Assembly (NCBI GenBank): GCA_947184155.2
Contig: CAMXCT020000911.1
Coordinates: 1 to 64,000 of the forward strand
Origin: Cladocopium goreaui
Taxonomy: Eukaryota; Sar; Dinophyceae; Suessiales; Symbiodiniaceae
Reading direction: 5' to 3'
Length of the DNA stretch: 64,000 bases
Part shown: positions 9,729 through 20,624 of the stretch, piece by piece
How positions within the stretch are numbered: position 1 is the first letter of the stretch
Layout of the letters: every line of letters begins with the position of its first letter
Program-made: the position numbers and the translations under genes
Notes under the pieces: generated by a model
Seen by the model: only the letters and a program-made list of their open reading frames with translations
What the model was told of the DNA's origin: nothing
Databases searched by the model: none

Positions 9729-9924
9729 CAAATACAAATCCTGAGTTCAGAATTTGGGCACCCATTATGTGCGGTTTGGAATATACACTGAATCCATGCC
9801 ATATCAAAACTATTGGGTTTCCAGTTTGGGTCAAACATAGTACACCCAGAGTCCCAGTAATGGTTTAGTTTTATATTTGCATTAAACATTGAAATTTATA
9901 TATGTAATGATTGAAATCAAGACT

Positions 9925-10168
9925 CGCAAACCCAGGACAAGATAGGAAATCCATCGGGTTCATCTTCTCCACATATGTAGGGTCACTGTAATCCAAGTCA
10001 ACCCGGGCAGCCGGATATACCTGAGACACTGCTCTCCATACATTTGCCTGCCCTGCGAAGAACTCACAATAGTTTAGGGCCTGACAAGGAAGGGCATGCA
10101 CGAGGGATTTCATCCACTTTTGATGAAGGGTAATGTCTTCTAAACCCACATCGTTGGGATAGATCCCC
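9925..10168 (-). CDS. Exon with NYCEFFAGQANVWRAV (methyltransferase-like motif I)
   Basis: Minus-strand frame ITLHQKWMKSLVHALPCQAL, then NYCEFFAGQANVWRAVSQVY and ARVDLDYSDPTYVEK. 'EFFAGxxNV...' followed about 15 residues later by 'VDLDY' resembles motifs I and II of SAM-dependent C5-methyltransferases (F-A-G then an acidic residue at the end of strand 2). Later exons provide CTSW and EQP at compatible distances. Catalytic Cys and base-recognition parts are not identified, so this may be a non-catalytic relative. The exon end is near 9925, possibly at a GC donor. Confidence 0.6.
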
Positions 10169-10639
10169 ACAAGTGGTTATACAAAAACATGGGGAACCAT
10201 CGAATTCCAAATTTGCATGATACGTGAATTGGTGTCATTTTGTCTTGTGAAGAAGGTGTCCTTTTTCAACTTGCTTTGGTACAAAAACACGTTTAAGAAG
10301 GGCACCTCTCAAAAATGATTCGTATTAATTTCTCTTGGAAAGTATTTGGTGACTACATGTTTAAGATTACATAGGCCCAGAAGATTTCACAACAGGGACC
10401 AGAACAGAGAAGGATGAATAATGAATTGACACATGTTGATGTTTGATGTTTCCACTGTCGTCTGTGACCGGTTGCAGAAAATCCATTTGAGTGTGTATGA
10501 CACTCATAAACAGGATTGATTGATCTTATGCCCCGTTATGATGTATGATATGGGGTTTGCACCAGTTCACTCACACCAGTCACCCAAGTGAACAGCTTGC
10601 CTTCCCAAATTCGGGGAGGTTCCCAGCGAAGAACACCAG

Positions 10640-10880
10640 GATAACTGCCATCACAAAAGCCTCAGAACGAGCTGGGACATGGATCAGACAGCAGCGCTGC
10701 ACGAGAAGACCATGGTGTTAGTGGATGAAGTTCACCGCTCGCAAGCCAATCATGCTTTGCTTGAGAATCTAGAGAAGGCCATCGGGGCCAAACTTCAGTT
10801 GATCATCTACACAGGCACAGCGTCTGACCGCTGTGCGCGTGCCTTTGGGGCAAACTTTCGTGAGACTTCTTCGAGGTCAT
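10640..10880 (+). CDS. Exon of SF2 helicase / HsdR-like protein
   Basis: The plus-strand frame reads MVLVDEVHRSQANHALLENL, then QLIIYTGTASDRCARAFG. 'DEVHRSQ' is a DExH motif II of the kind seen in type I restriction HsdR and related SF2 helicases. 'TGTASDRCARAFG' matches the motif III region (TGTPxxKTxxLFG in HsdR). Upstream the frame is open back to a possible acceptor near 10,653. It lies antisense inside the minus-strand block. No other helicase motifs could be placed with confidence nearby, so this could be an isolated or decayed exon. Both motifs together make chance unlikely. Confidence 0.55.
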
Positions 10881-10998
10881 GGCCAAGGAATACAAATTGG
10901 ATCAAATTGGCTATGCTTGCATGATTCTTGTGGAATTTCACCACCTATTTATAAGAGCTAAGAACCCAACACCCATCAAATGAATCTGGTGCTTCCAT

Positions 10999-11180
10999 GT
11001 GGCCAAGGAACCTTCGGCGCATTCAAACATGCAAGTCGCTGCACAAGGCAATCCAGGTTATGACGAGGCGCCATGGGCAGTCGAGTCGAAGGGGCTGCAG
11101 GGCAAAATTATTGGACTGATCTCGGAATATCTCGCAGTGAGCGGGTGTCATTCACATGACTGTCTCATGACAAATGTGGC
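10999..11180 (+). CDS. Possible further plus-strand exon
   Basis: Open frame containing VAAQGNPGYDEAPWAVESKG, then LQGKIIGLISEYLAVSG. The composition is protein-like and it lies 120 nt after the helicase exon in the same orientation. A match to the helicase family is not evident. Confidence 0.25.
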
Positions 11181-11454
11181 GATGGTCCAACTGTGAGATT
11201 TGAAACCAGCAGGTTCTATATATATAAAAGTCAGGGGAAAGTGCAACAACGATAGTGGTCATAGAACAAACATGGATCGCTTGAGGTAAAATGTTCAAGG
11301 CCTGTTAACCTGTTTGTTTCTTATATAGTATACTTATAGTATATACTGCGAAAACTTGTCTCCATGGGACCAGTATAGTACTGTGAAAACCTGTCTCCAT
11401 GGGACCAGGATGCCCTCCATTGAAAAAAAAAATCCCATCCTTCATCATGGAAGA

Positions 11455-11628
11455 CTTTCATGCACAATGCTAGTAGGTCAGTCTTTATTTTCAATTCTTC
11501 AGCATTCTCCCACAATCTGAACGATGATTCCCAAAATGTTTCGGCACCGGCAGGTTCAAGAGAGCCAGGATCACGATCGAGAACCATAGGCTCCCCAAGC
11601 TTCCGCTTGCCACGCGCCATCCCTGTCC
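11455..11628 (-). CDS. Exon MARGKRKLGEPMVLD
   Basis: Minus-strand frame ARGKRKLGEPMVLDRDPGSL, then GAETFWESSFRLWENAEELK and TDLLALCMKVFHDEGW. It may be an internal exon or a gene start (ATG near 11,620-11,625, followed by a basic stretch). It lies upstream in reading order of the FFAG exon and is likely the N-terminal part of that module. Confidence 0.55.
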
Positions 11629-11697
11629 AAGTCAATATGGGCCAATGGTCTTGATTGATGGTTTTGTGATATGGGTTTTCTCGGGGCAGTACTTAAA

Positions 11698-11792
11698 ATA
11701 TCAAAACCAGTTCTTCGTGTTTCACAAACATGGTACTCATAAAGTTCGATTTCGACAGCATCCACCACTGTGAGTTTTTGATGACACAAATC
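11698..11792 (-). CDS. Small exon VDAVEIELYEYHVCETRR
   Basis: Minus-strand reading LTVVDAVEIELYEYHVCETR in frame with protein-like composition, between the 11.9-12.05 and 11.46-11.63 kb exons. Confidence 0.4.
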
Positions 11793-11911
11793 CAACAATT
11801 AGGAATGAATCCTTAAGAAGCAAACCATGTCAAATTCACATCAAGCCCATTGAAACGATCATTGTGGGTAATGTTTGGTTGGAAGAAAACGGAATGCAGA
11901 ACTCAGCGTTA

Positions 11912-12048
11912 CTTGTTCGCTTTCTCGCATGATCCTTTGAATCCAATGTCAGCCACGCAAGAGAAGCTTGCTTGGCACCCCCCTTGAAGAATGAAAAGTC
12001 TTTGGCCTCCAACTTCGTAAGGCCTAGATCCGTAAAGATCTCGTGGAA
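11912..12048 (-). CDS. Exon HEIFTDLGLTKLEAKDF
   Basis: Minus-strand frame HEIFTDLGLTKLEAKDFSFF, then KGGAKQASLAWLTLDSKDHA and RKRTSN. Well-mixed helix/strand content. No domain recognised. Confidence 0.5.
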
Positions 12049-12251
12049 TCACTGGGGAATATCCGTGGGAATTCACACGGGCCCCACATCCACATCCACA
12101 GAAATTGGTGAAAAGGTATGTGGCTGATCCATTTCAATCAATCCAAACACATTATTACAAATTCAAAGGGAGGCTGCATGTGATTGAAATATATTGAAAT
12201 ATATAGCTCAGATCTTTGAGGGTTAGAATGTTTTTTCAATGAACCAGGGAA

Positions 12252-12412
12252 AAGCCACTTTCGCATCAGCTATGCCCCTACTGATTGTTAAACATATCAA
12301 TAGCAGCCTCATGTGCCCGGGTCAGAGCAAGTTTGAACTGTTGAAGCTCCATCGAATCGTAGGCAAGATCGTGGCAATGTTGGCATTGCTTCACCTCATC
12401 AGGCAGGGGGTG
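12252..12412 (-). CDS. Exon with CQHCHD segment
   Basis: Minus-strand frame PDEVKQCQHCHDLAYDSMEL, then QQFKLALTRAHEAAID. The CQHCH could contribute to metal binding. The plus-strand open frame over it is a shadow. Confidence 0.5.
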
Positions 12413-12715
12413 TCACACGGGAACCACTAATGATTCAGTTCAAAACACAGATATATTATATATATCCAGTCGTTGTTTTCAATCGCTGGTTTGCATTGGG
12501 TCACAATCACTGATTTTTGTGTTCGGTCAAACAATGTTGCCAAACTGATGGTCCGCATTTCCCTACTCACAAACAACCATGCAGATTCCCATAAAGATAT
12601 TCCTTTTTTCTAAGTAATATACAGTATTATAATTGATCATTCTAATATCCTCTAATATCTTCTAATCACTTCTAATCATGTTTAATATTTTTTAATGATA
12701 TAGTTTAGGTTGCAT

Positions 12716-13990
12716 CACGCTCTAAGGGGCTGACCCAGAGCTGGGCCAGGAGGATGTTCGTAGCACAACAAGGGGTGTTTTTGGCAAAATAGACCACCTG
12801 CTGCGAGAACGTTCCATTGACCTTCGTCTTGACACCTACTGCGTTGCGCGTCCAGTAAACTGAGAACTGGAAATTCTCCTTGCTATCCGGATCCAACTGG
12901 GGAACTGGGTGGGTATGTTTGCCGGAATGACCACAAGAGCCATGTTCCTCACAAACGTGCAAGCATTCCAAGATCTTCTGGACAAACTCATGGTGCTGGG
13001 GGTGCTCAGGGATTGCAACCTGCCTCCCACCTGTGTTGCTTGCTGCATTGCTTGCCTCGTTAGGCGTGTCTGCATCAACCTCTTCAACACCCTCATCCTC
13101 AACCTGTTGCTTTCGGGGCCTTCCCCGGGGCTTCTTGGCTTGGGACTTGGCCTTTGCTTTGGGGGCTGGCTTGTCTTTGGGGGCTCGCTCTGGTGCGGCT
13201 TTGGCTCTGGGGGCTCGCTTTGGTGCGGCTTTGGCTCGGGGGGGCCGCTTTGATGTGGGTTCAGCTTCTTGGCTTGGTTCAGCCTCAGCTGCAGGTGCAT
13301 CAGCTGTGTCAGCTGGGTCAACGGTGGCTTCTGCTTTCGATTTTTTGCTGCGTCGTTTCCTTGCCGGTGCAGGAGTGATGTCATGTTCATCAACAACATC
13401 TGCCTCTGCACAGCTGTTTGCTTTGCTTGCTTTGCTTCCCTTGTGTGCCTTTCGGCCCTTGCTTGCTTTGCTGGCCTTGCTGTTCTTGTTTTCCTTTCGG
13501 ACCTTCTTTGCTTTGAGCTTCGGTTTCGAATGGCTTGCCTTGTCACCTGCGTTTTTCTTGTGAGCCTTCCTTTTCCTTCTGTTCGGGGGTGCTGCTGCGG
13601 CTGGCTCTCCATTGTCTCCGTTTTGATCCTCTCCTAGGTAGTACTGTGTGTCTTCTAGATCATTTTCACTGAGGGGCTGGGCACGTCGGAGTCTTTTCCA
13701 TGTCAGTTCTTCATGTGCTGTGCTTGGTTCATCCTTTGCAGTATTGTCTTCATTTGCAGGCTGTGCTTTGCGAACCTTGCTCTTTGCAGCTGTTGCTGGC
13801 TTCTTCTCATTTTCTCCCTCACCACAACCCTGACCATTGCTCTTGCCTTTTCCCTGCCCCTTCCCTTCTGTTTTCTTTGTTGCCTTCAGTCCTAGTTGGT
13901 CCCGTCTAGTGACATAAGAGTCATCTGACACCTCTGGGAACTCTTGGCTCTCACGGACAGCTTGCGGATCCTGCAGGGCTGAAGACATGA
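12716..13990 (-). CDS. Large exon: Lys/Ala-rich basic region with AT-hook-like motif
   Basis: This is the longest minus-strand open frame (427 codons, ATG at 13,986-13,988, stop at 12,705). It may be a nearly complete protein or one large exon: a donor (ctctgg|gtcagc) exists near 12,735 and an acceptor near 13,975-14,000. Residues about 25-90 are Lys/Gly-rich. About 140-200 contain repeated KASKGRKAHKGSKASK-type units. About 225-290 carry repeats of the type PPRAKAAPKRAPRAKAAP, leading to an AT-hook-like KKPRGRPRKQ. The last 100 residues are different: a folded-looking, cysteine/histidine-containing segment (CLHVCEEHGSCGHSGKHTHP), then VYWTRNAVGVKTKVNGTF. Likely nuclear and DNA-associated by composition. 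Plus-strand frames over this exon (Leu/Cys-rich) are shadows. Confidence 0.7.
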
Positions 13991-14284
13991 TGGTTATACC
14001 TGGGTTTAATTGGAAGAAGCTCTAAAAAACCAAGAAACATTTCGTTTTAAAAATTCTAGCCATAATATGCCGTAATCCTTGTGCAGATCCAGGTTGGAAG
14101 CTATAGATTGGAACCATATTTATTGGGCAAACATTTGCAAACAATGATGACATTTCATTTCAAAACAGATAAACAATTGTTTCAGTTTATTTGTCCATGA
14201 TGCTTGAAATTCAAAAGGGTCCCAAATATCCGGTATCCCTGAGTTGATCCGGTGAAAAGATATCATTACCAAACAACCATGTGC

Positions 14285-14708
14285 AAACTTTGGAACCCAA
14301 AAACCTCATCCATGATGGCTGAAGATAACTCCGTGGAAGATTCCTCAACCACATGCGCTACTTGTTTGGTAGCTTCCGTAGTCTCAACCATCTTTGGGGT
14401 GTCTTGATTGGTCAACAAGCCCTTTGCCGGAGAAGCTTGTTGTGCCACCATTGTTTTGAAACTCTGGTTGATCCCCTTCACTTCTGGCGCTGGCACAGGA
14501 TCTGAACTCGGGAGCTCTTGTGGAGGCAAAGCGGGGGGTACATCAGCTTTGGCAGAGGAAGCTGTAGAAGATGAAGCTGATGAACCTTCTCTGTCCAAGA
14601 GATCCAGTATAAAAGGTGAGGTAATCCAATCTTCAGGATTCGATTGCACTAAAGTAGAATCTTGATCTTCACCAAATGGTAGGGACTCCAAAACGGTGAT
14701 AGGCATCA
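14285..14708 (-). CDS. Exon, Ser/Pro-rich acidic region
   Basis: Minus-strand frame ITVLESLPFGEDQDSTLVQS, then SPFILDLLDREGSSASSSTA, a Pro-rich stretch, and VEESSTELSSAIMDEVFGF. Low complexity and acidic, probably disordered. It precedes the basic exon in reading order. Confidence 0.5.
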
Positions 14709-14789
14709 GTCCTTACATTGAAGCACAGGAGACATGGGGATCCTAATGAGCAAACAAAAATCTAATTTACAGGTTCCCTGATTGAACAC

Positions 14790-14938
14790 GCTGCCAAGAC
14801 TCGGCCCTCGTGATCAGAAGGCAACCTCAATAGTTTCGAAAGTGCTGGTGCATATTCAAGGGCTGCATTTTTCCTGGGATTCGGCATTTGTGCCAAACGG
14901 TTTGAAAGTTTGAAAACAGTGTCCATTCTCTCCTACAG
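14790..14938 (-). CDS. Exon, helical segment
   Basis: Minus-strand frame ERMDTVFKLSNRLAQMPNPR, then KNAALEYAPALSKLLRLPSD. Likely two helices. Boundaries approximate. Confidence 0.5.
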
Positions 14939-15054
14939 AAATTGTATTGATAGCACACGCTGTTCCAGAACCTGTTTCCCATAAGCAACAAATGTTTTTT
15001 TTTTTTTTAATAGATCATCCAACAACTGGTCCAAAAGTCCCATGAAATGAAGCA

Positions 15055-15168
15055 TAACTGGCCACCAGGGATCTTCTTCAGATCCATCACTAGCCCAGCC
15101 AGTTCAAACGCCAAGTCCTCCTGGCTATCATCATCAGAACCCAGAACCTGACAGTCCTGCAACCGCGG
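15055..15168 (-). CDS. Exon, acidic helical segment
   Basis: Minus-strand frame DCQVLGSDDDSQEDLAFELA, then GLVMDLKKIPGGQ. Protein-like and in the same register style as its neighbours. Confidence 0.45.
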
Positions 15169-15334
15169 GGGCAGTATGAAATGTATACAGCATATGAACC
15201 ATGAATGATCATAAATCATGACTAGAATATATATGGGACAGACTCCTACTTAAGACACTGAAATGGGGAGGGGGACTATGCAGATTCAACTCTTCCAACT
15301 TGTAAACCTTTCTGATAACTCAGTCTCGAAAGCT

Positions 15335-15425
15335 TTCCGGGGAGGCCACATCATCATCGAAGAGTTGGTGGAAGGGAGAATCCACACGCAGCAACTTGGA
15401 CAATGGTATTTCTCATGAGGTTGAG
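15335..15425 (-). CDS. Small exon
   Basis: Minus-strand reading LSKLLRVDSPFHQLFDDDVA, then SPESFRD. Short but of plausible composition. Confidence 0.4.
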
Positions 15426-15467
15426 ATTGTTTGCACATCCTTGGGAACATGAAGTGCCCAACCTGAC

Positions 15468-15558
15468 GTTTAGATCCCCCTTGTACTTTGAGTCCTCCAA
15501 TGCAGCCGCAGCACCACTGGATGCCTCCTGGGCGTATTGCGCAAAAGCACAGATATGA
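15468..15558 (-). CDS. Small exon
   Basis: Minus-strand reading AQYAQEASSGAAAALEDSKY, then KGDLNVR. Alanine-rich helix. Confidence 0.4.
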
Positions 15559-15799
15559 ACTTTAGGACAAGAAGATGTGCCAGTGTTCTTGGGAGGCTTG
15601 GGATCTCATGTATCATGCCCCACTACAAAAACGTATATAATTGTACTGGGTAATTTTATGATCATCATCATTTGACTTCAGCCTCAGGTTTGTCAACATT
15701 TTTCTAAGATGGAGTAGGACATACAGCTGGAGAGGAACCAAAGTAAAATGTATACTTTGATGACAGTCCCTCAGGGTGAACCTACAAATTTCAGATTCA

Positions 15800-15886
15800 A
15801 ATCCAGCTGTCTCCTTTGGTGTCTCCACATCATCTTCCAGCGGGAGCGACTTGTTCTCGTCGGCCTCCTGGTCCTTCTGAGACATG
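15800..15886 (-). CDS. Small acidic exon
   Basis: Minus-strand reading SQKDQEADENKSLPLEDDVE, then TPKETAG, after a cag acceptor. Acidic linker. Confidence 0.4.
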
Positions 15887-16127
15887 AGCAGTCATATGGG
15901 TTGAGGCCCTGACAATTATAGTTGAAGTTTTGGTGTCATGGAAACATAGACTCTGTGGAATCTCAAGCGCCAAGGAATCATGTTAAGGTATCCAAGTAGA
16001 CCCTAGGTGGATCTTAAAGATTGCAATATTTTCTTACTGCAACATTTTTTGCGCAATTTGGAATGGTAAAGACCCAACAAATATCAGATTGACATGTTTT
16101 CCCATGTCCATGGCAACCCAATTTAGC

Positions 16128-16182
16128 CCATATCCTCAAGCAACTCGAGCTGCTGAGAAAGAATGGTAAAAGTTCCATCCTC
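16128..16182 (-). CDS. Small exon EDGTFTILSQQLELLEDM
   Basis: The exon follows ctgcag and ends in phase 1 at a GC dinucleotide (atgg|gctaaa). Joined to the previous exon it continues ...EKKEGC-EDGTFTILSQQ. The LELLEDM motif echoes LEMLEDLG in the previous exon. Confidence 0.5.
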
Positions 16183-16441
16183 CTGCAGCAGTGATTCAGA
16201 TAGGATGGAAATCAACTCTGAATTATACTATGGCTATGGTAGATATGTGGCACTTATCAAGGAAAAATGAAACTGGTTTTCAGTTTTGAGAGATGATAAG
16301 GATTGCTGAAAGACATCATGAAATGTTAGATTATGTTGGATTCATCTCGATCCATGTGGGACTGAAGATGAAGAAAATCTAAAGGATTAAAGGACAGTTC
16401 TGCTGGGACACTGTGCTGAAACACGACTGTCATTCCTTGAC

Positions 16442-16501
16442 ACAGCCCTCCTTCTTTTCGATGACGCCAAGGTCTTCCAACATCTCAAGCAACTTCGGGT
16501 C
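16442..16501 (-). CDS. Small exon DPKLLEMLEDLGVIEKKEGC
   Basis: The acceptor cctcag and phase 0 agree with the end of the exon at 16,636. The donor is gtcaag. If that donor is not used the frame stops 3 codons later (TGA), giving a two-exon protein of about 180 residues. Confidence 0.6.
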
Positions 16502-16635
16502 CTGAGGAGTGCGGGGGGCAGAGATTCAAGGGATGCTTGAGTTCCAAGGACCCACCGTTTTGGAGCTATGTAGAAAAATACATTCATGTATAAAACCCGA
16601 ATACCATAAGGGACCCTGACTACACTAGACCTCAC

Positions 16636-17103
16636 CATTTTTTTAAAACCAAAGTCCTTAGGCAAGATTTTCTTGGACTTGTCATGCTTGTCCGTTCGGA
16701 TGGTTCTTCTGAGAACACCTACCAGGTGCCGAATTGACCAAGCCTGGTCCATGGCTGTTTTAGTGATGATGGCCTTGTCATTCAATTTGTACACCTTCGT
16801 CACTTCCATGGCGAGCCTGTCTATGTTAATGATGCAGCCCGAAGATCGTATGATGTGAAGGACTGGTACCATCACTGCCTGATTGGCTTTGAGATTCTTC
16901 ACATTCCTTGCAACTGCAAAATTTGTCTCTTTCTTAGTTTTTGAGTCATAGTGAACGCAAAGATTGAAGTCATTCCTCATCCTTTGGCGAATCACCGAGG
17001 AATCATCCCATTTGAGAGCAAGCCCAGAAATGTCGAAAATAGTTTTGGAGGTTCCCTTGCTGTAGTCCTTCTTAGCCGCTTCCAAACTCTCCTCCATGGC
17101 CAA
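16636..17103 (-). CDS. First exon of minus-strand block
   Basis: The ATG at 17,101-17,103 opens a 156-codon exon (AMEESLEAAKKDYSKGTSKT, then IFDISGLALKWDDSSVIRQR) that ends KDFGFKKM at a good GT donor (gtgagg) in phase 0. It is a well-mixed alpha/beta protein with NFAVARNVKNLKANQAVMVP and HIIRSSGCIINIDRLAMEV. No known domain is recognised. It marks the 5' end of the minus-strand block next to the strand switch. Plus-strand frames over it are shadows. Confidence 0.65.
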
Positions 17104-18101
17104 ACGCGGCGATGGAACCCCAGAAGCACCCTACCAGCCAAAGACGCTGCTCTGCGGCAGGAGCGGCATTACGACATGCAGCTGGCTATGGCAACCAACA
17201 TTGGATCATCAAAAAATATAACCCCCAAGACTTGACAATGGGGTGTTGAAACCAAAAATGTATATGTGTTCATTTGTGGGGCTTTCCACACTCCTCCAGC
17301 AACCATGTCCCGAGACCTGGCCTGAAAGTGCAAGTGGGCAAAAGGCGCGCAGAGTCAGCAGGCAACAGGCGAGGGTGACCATTTGATTTTCAAAGTAGGT
17401 CTCAAAATAATTGGATGGTTGGAAATCCCTGTGCTTGAAGAGGATTTGAAACAACATGGTGTAGTGAGTGCAAGTATGGGGAGTTAACCTTCATGATATT
17501 TCAACTGTTTAACCCAAAGAAAGGATGGATCTTCCATATTCATTGAAAAGTGGTGAAAATGGCCAAAACGGCTTCGAACGGATGCCCACGGGTTTTTACA
17601 CGTATGTACGGATTTTTGGCCAGCATGATCTGAATTCAGGTAGCACTACCCAGATACAATCTGTATTTTGATTCGCACCCGGAATTGTAGCAAAACAGGT
17701 TTAGCAGGTATATATATATATCACATATATATATATATTCACTCCTGCTGAGTAAAGTTATCATATGGTCCAAAATTGTCAGACAGTCAGCTTAGAGAGC
17801 GAGAGAGGGAGAGAGAGAGTCCGTTTCCTGTATTTTGGTGGACTTCAGGGAGACCAACTTCACCTAGCCGACTTAGCCTAGCATTGCAGCATTCCTCGTC
17901 TGGCTCACCGCAGTGCAGGAACCCCTCTTGAAGCAGAAGGATCTTGACTAGCAACAGTGATCCCAAATCACTAGTTAGCGGGGGAGGATATGAGGATTTC
18001 ACCAGGAATCATCGGGAATCATGGGGATTCAAGACGATTCAAGCACCATATAGCACCATGTTCTGGGGGAACATTCATCAACAAATGTCCGGATCACCCA
18101 G
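17104..18101. other. Divergent strand-switch region
   Basis: To the left all well-supported exons are on the minus strand, and to the right on the plus strand. Here I see no exon, only AT and GA microsatellites (about 17,708-17,740 and 17,795-17,822). It may hold promoters for both blocks, but no promoter motif can be assigned. Confidence 0.5.
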
Positions 18102-18200
18102 GATGGAGGCCGTTGGTGTCAGCGCCTGCTAGACGCAGATGACCCTGACGTGTTGAAGTGTTTGTTGGAAACCACGGTGCACGAGGCCCGTGCCAGGGGA
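18102..18200 (+). CDS. Exon of unrecognised plus-strand gene
   Basis: After cccag, the frame reads DGGRWCQRLLDADDPDVLKC, then LLETTVHEARARGRG. Well-mixed and helical. It is the first plus-strand exon candidate right of the strand switch. Confidence 0.45.
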
Positions 18201-18209
18201 AGGGGCATG

Positions 18210-19770
18210 GGTCAAAGATCGTAACCCCTTAAAGCATTGGAACTATTTGGAACTGCTATGGCCGAACTCCCTTGCAACTTGCGGCTGGTGATTCATTCCC
18301 CCAGCCGTTGACAGTGCATCCTTGTGAAGATGGGAAATGTTTGAGCTCTTGAAATTGGAGCCGAACGGATTCCAGTGGCCACAGTCCTACATGGGTGTCA
18401 CATTTGGGTGACCTCCAGTGGCAGGTGGGCCACACACTGGGGCTTCGCCACAACTTCATTGCCGCAGAGGATGGGCGGTCCTCTGTGCCCTGGCTGAGTC
18501 CTACTCATATGGACAAGTAATAAAAATTAATAAAAGAACGCAAGGCAAGAGGGACAGCGACAACTTCCTGGAACGTTTGAGTTGAAAAGCTTTGGAATTA
18601 GAGATCTACCTTAATGATCCTTAAATGTACTGCCCAATTACCAAAGACCGATACTAAGTACAAAAGAGCGGGCCTACTTACTATACTTAGAAAAGCATAT
18701 TTGACAGGCATCCGCAGTCTCAAACAATGGCAATTTCATATTTCCATCATTCCCTGATTAAGAGGTTCCTCTTTCGCAATTAAGCACCTGTCTTACAAAT
18801 CACTGACGTGTTGGGTGGCCTTACACACCGCCTCGTTGTGTTTTGCCTACGGAGGTCATGGATTACCCGGATGATTTGGATACTACGATCCCTGGCGTTG
18901 TCAGAGAATGGTGCCATGAGGTTTAAGCATGGTTATAGATCTATAAATGATCTATATAGCATGGTTATAGCATGGTAGTGACAAAGCAATACAAAGCCAA
19001 GCATATGTTTTCCATGGGCATTCTCGAAATTTCTTTGGCACATACTGGCACAATAGCACCTAACCCCTTCAGAGAGTAATCAGTTCTTCTCAGTCTCAGC
19101 GCTTTGGAGGGCCCTTGCCTCCAACCAGATCTCCTGCAATGGTGTTTTTTTTCTACCACCTGGGCCTCATTGTGACCCCAATCAACTCCTTCCCCTTGTC
19201 GGTAGTAATCACCCCATTTACCCTTGGTAATCAAACCTGGCAATGGAATCCCCTATAAATGGAGGTTTTAATAGGAGCATCATCCAACTAAACGATCTAA
19301 ACGGAGCATTTTCAGGCAAACCATGTTTGATTCGCAGAGCCTATCATTGATGCGCACAGCCTAGGGATCCAGAGGCTCCGGTATTCGGAGGCCATTTCTT
19401 GGGCAGTCCTGGGCGATACGATGACTATGCCGCTGGGCGGGGATGCATCGTTTTCAAGATTGGCACTTTGACATTGCTTCAGGATGAATATTAGAACATA
19501 TTAAGAACGATTTTGACTTCTTAATGTTTGATTCATCGCCAAGTTTCAAACTTTTCTTTCACCCATTATATTAAAAGACTCAAAACGGACTCATATTATG
19601 CTCACATATCATAACTCATGATCTTGAATCATAGAAACCCAAAAAGAACAACTATATAAGATTATATATATAAAAGAACATATTGAAACTATGCAGGAAA
19701 CATCATTTATACATAACATCCTGGAAACACTTTTCAAGTTCTTGTTGGGGGTTACCAAAAACCACCCTGC
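18210..19770. other. No supported exon
   Basis: Spacer or intron. A small plus-strand reading near 19,395-19,440 (FLGSPGRYDDYAAG) is possible but not supported by splice sites. Confidence 0.4.
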
Positions 19771-19776
19771 AACGGT

Positions 19777-19870
19777 CAGCCCTGGTCCTGTTCCCAAGGC
19801 CATCAAATACGGTTACACGCCCTTGGAGGGCGAGACGCGTGGCGCCTTGACAGTGGCACAGATCTGGGGA
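19777..19870 (+). CDS. Exon of unrecognised plus-strand gene
   Basis: Frame SPGPVPKAIKYGYTPLEGET, then RGALTVAQIWG. Pro/Gly-rich with strand-like content. Boundaries uncertain. Confidence 0.4.
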
Positions 19871-20624
19871 GTTCTATTTTTTAAGCACTAGAATGTCATC
19901 GTTGTATGTAGCGTTATGTTAAACATATTATGTGTATATACATTTAGAGAGAGAGAAAGAGATACACATAACTATCAATGAACCAATATCAATAGATAAA
20001 CTAGATATGTGGACAGTATATGTATACTGTATACCGTTATATGACAATGGATCAACAGTTGACCTTGTTCTGATTTCTCGTTTAAGAAGGAAACACACGT
20101 GGATTTTTGACACCGGCTGGGGCTGAGTACCACGGACGACGACCCGCTGTATTTTCTTGGCTGTAGAAAAACATATTGGTCAATCTCCCTGCTGTATTGT
20201 TTTGACTTCAACCCCGCTTCTGTTGATTAATTCATATGAATTCCATATTGTTTCCCTTGATCGAATTCGAATTCTGTTTGAGTGAAAACAGTTAAATCCA
20301 AAGATATCCCAGTTCTTTTTTGGAACATGTTAATTTCCATACATATTTTGCACCCCACTTTCACCGTTGGACAGGCCAGCGACATCCCAAGCTAGAGCTA
20401 CTGGCCAATGGCCAGTCAGCCAGCGACCAGCAGCTCTTGGAACCCAGAACCATGGCTGCGGATATGACTGGGGAATGACTCATTTTCCTGATTCAAATGG
20501 CCATAAGTATAAGGTTAGTTATAGGGGTTATATCCATTGAATTCCCCCATCACATGGTGGAAAGTAGCTTTGTTTGAACATGATTAAGAAAACAACTACA
20601 TAAATTGGGGTTGCCGTAGGTTTA

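Noticed and set aside
9414-9737. Minus-strand frame with TVPWLVWWVPRTC
   Set aside because: Runs through the inverted-repeat intron and has no continuity with neighbouring exons. The overlapping CTSW frame fits better.
13033-13637. Plus-strand open frames of 114-176 codons
   Set aside because: Shadows of the long minus-strand basic exon. Their Leu/Cys-rich composition is what its Lys/Ala codons give on the other strand.
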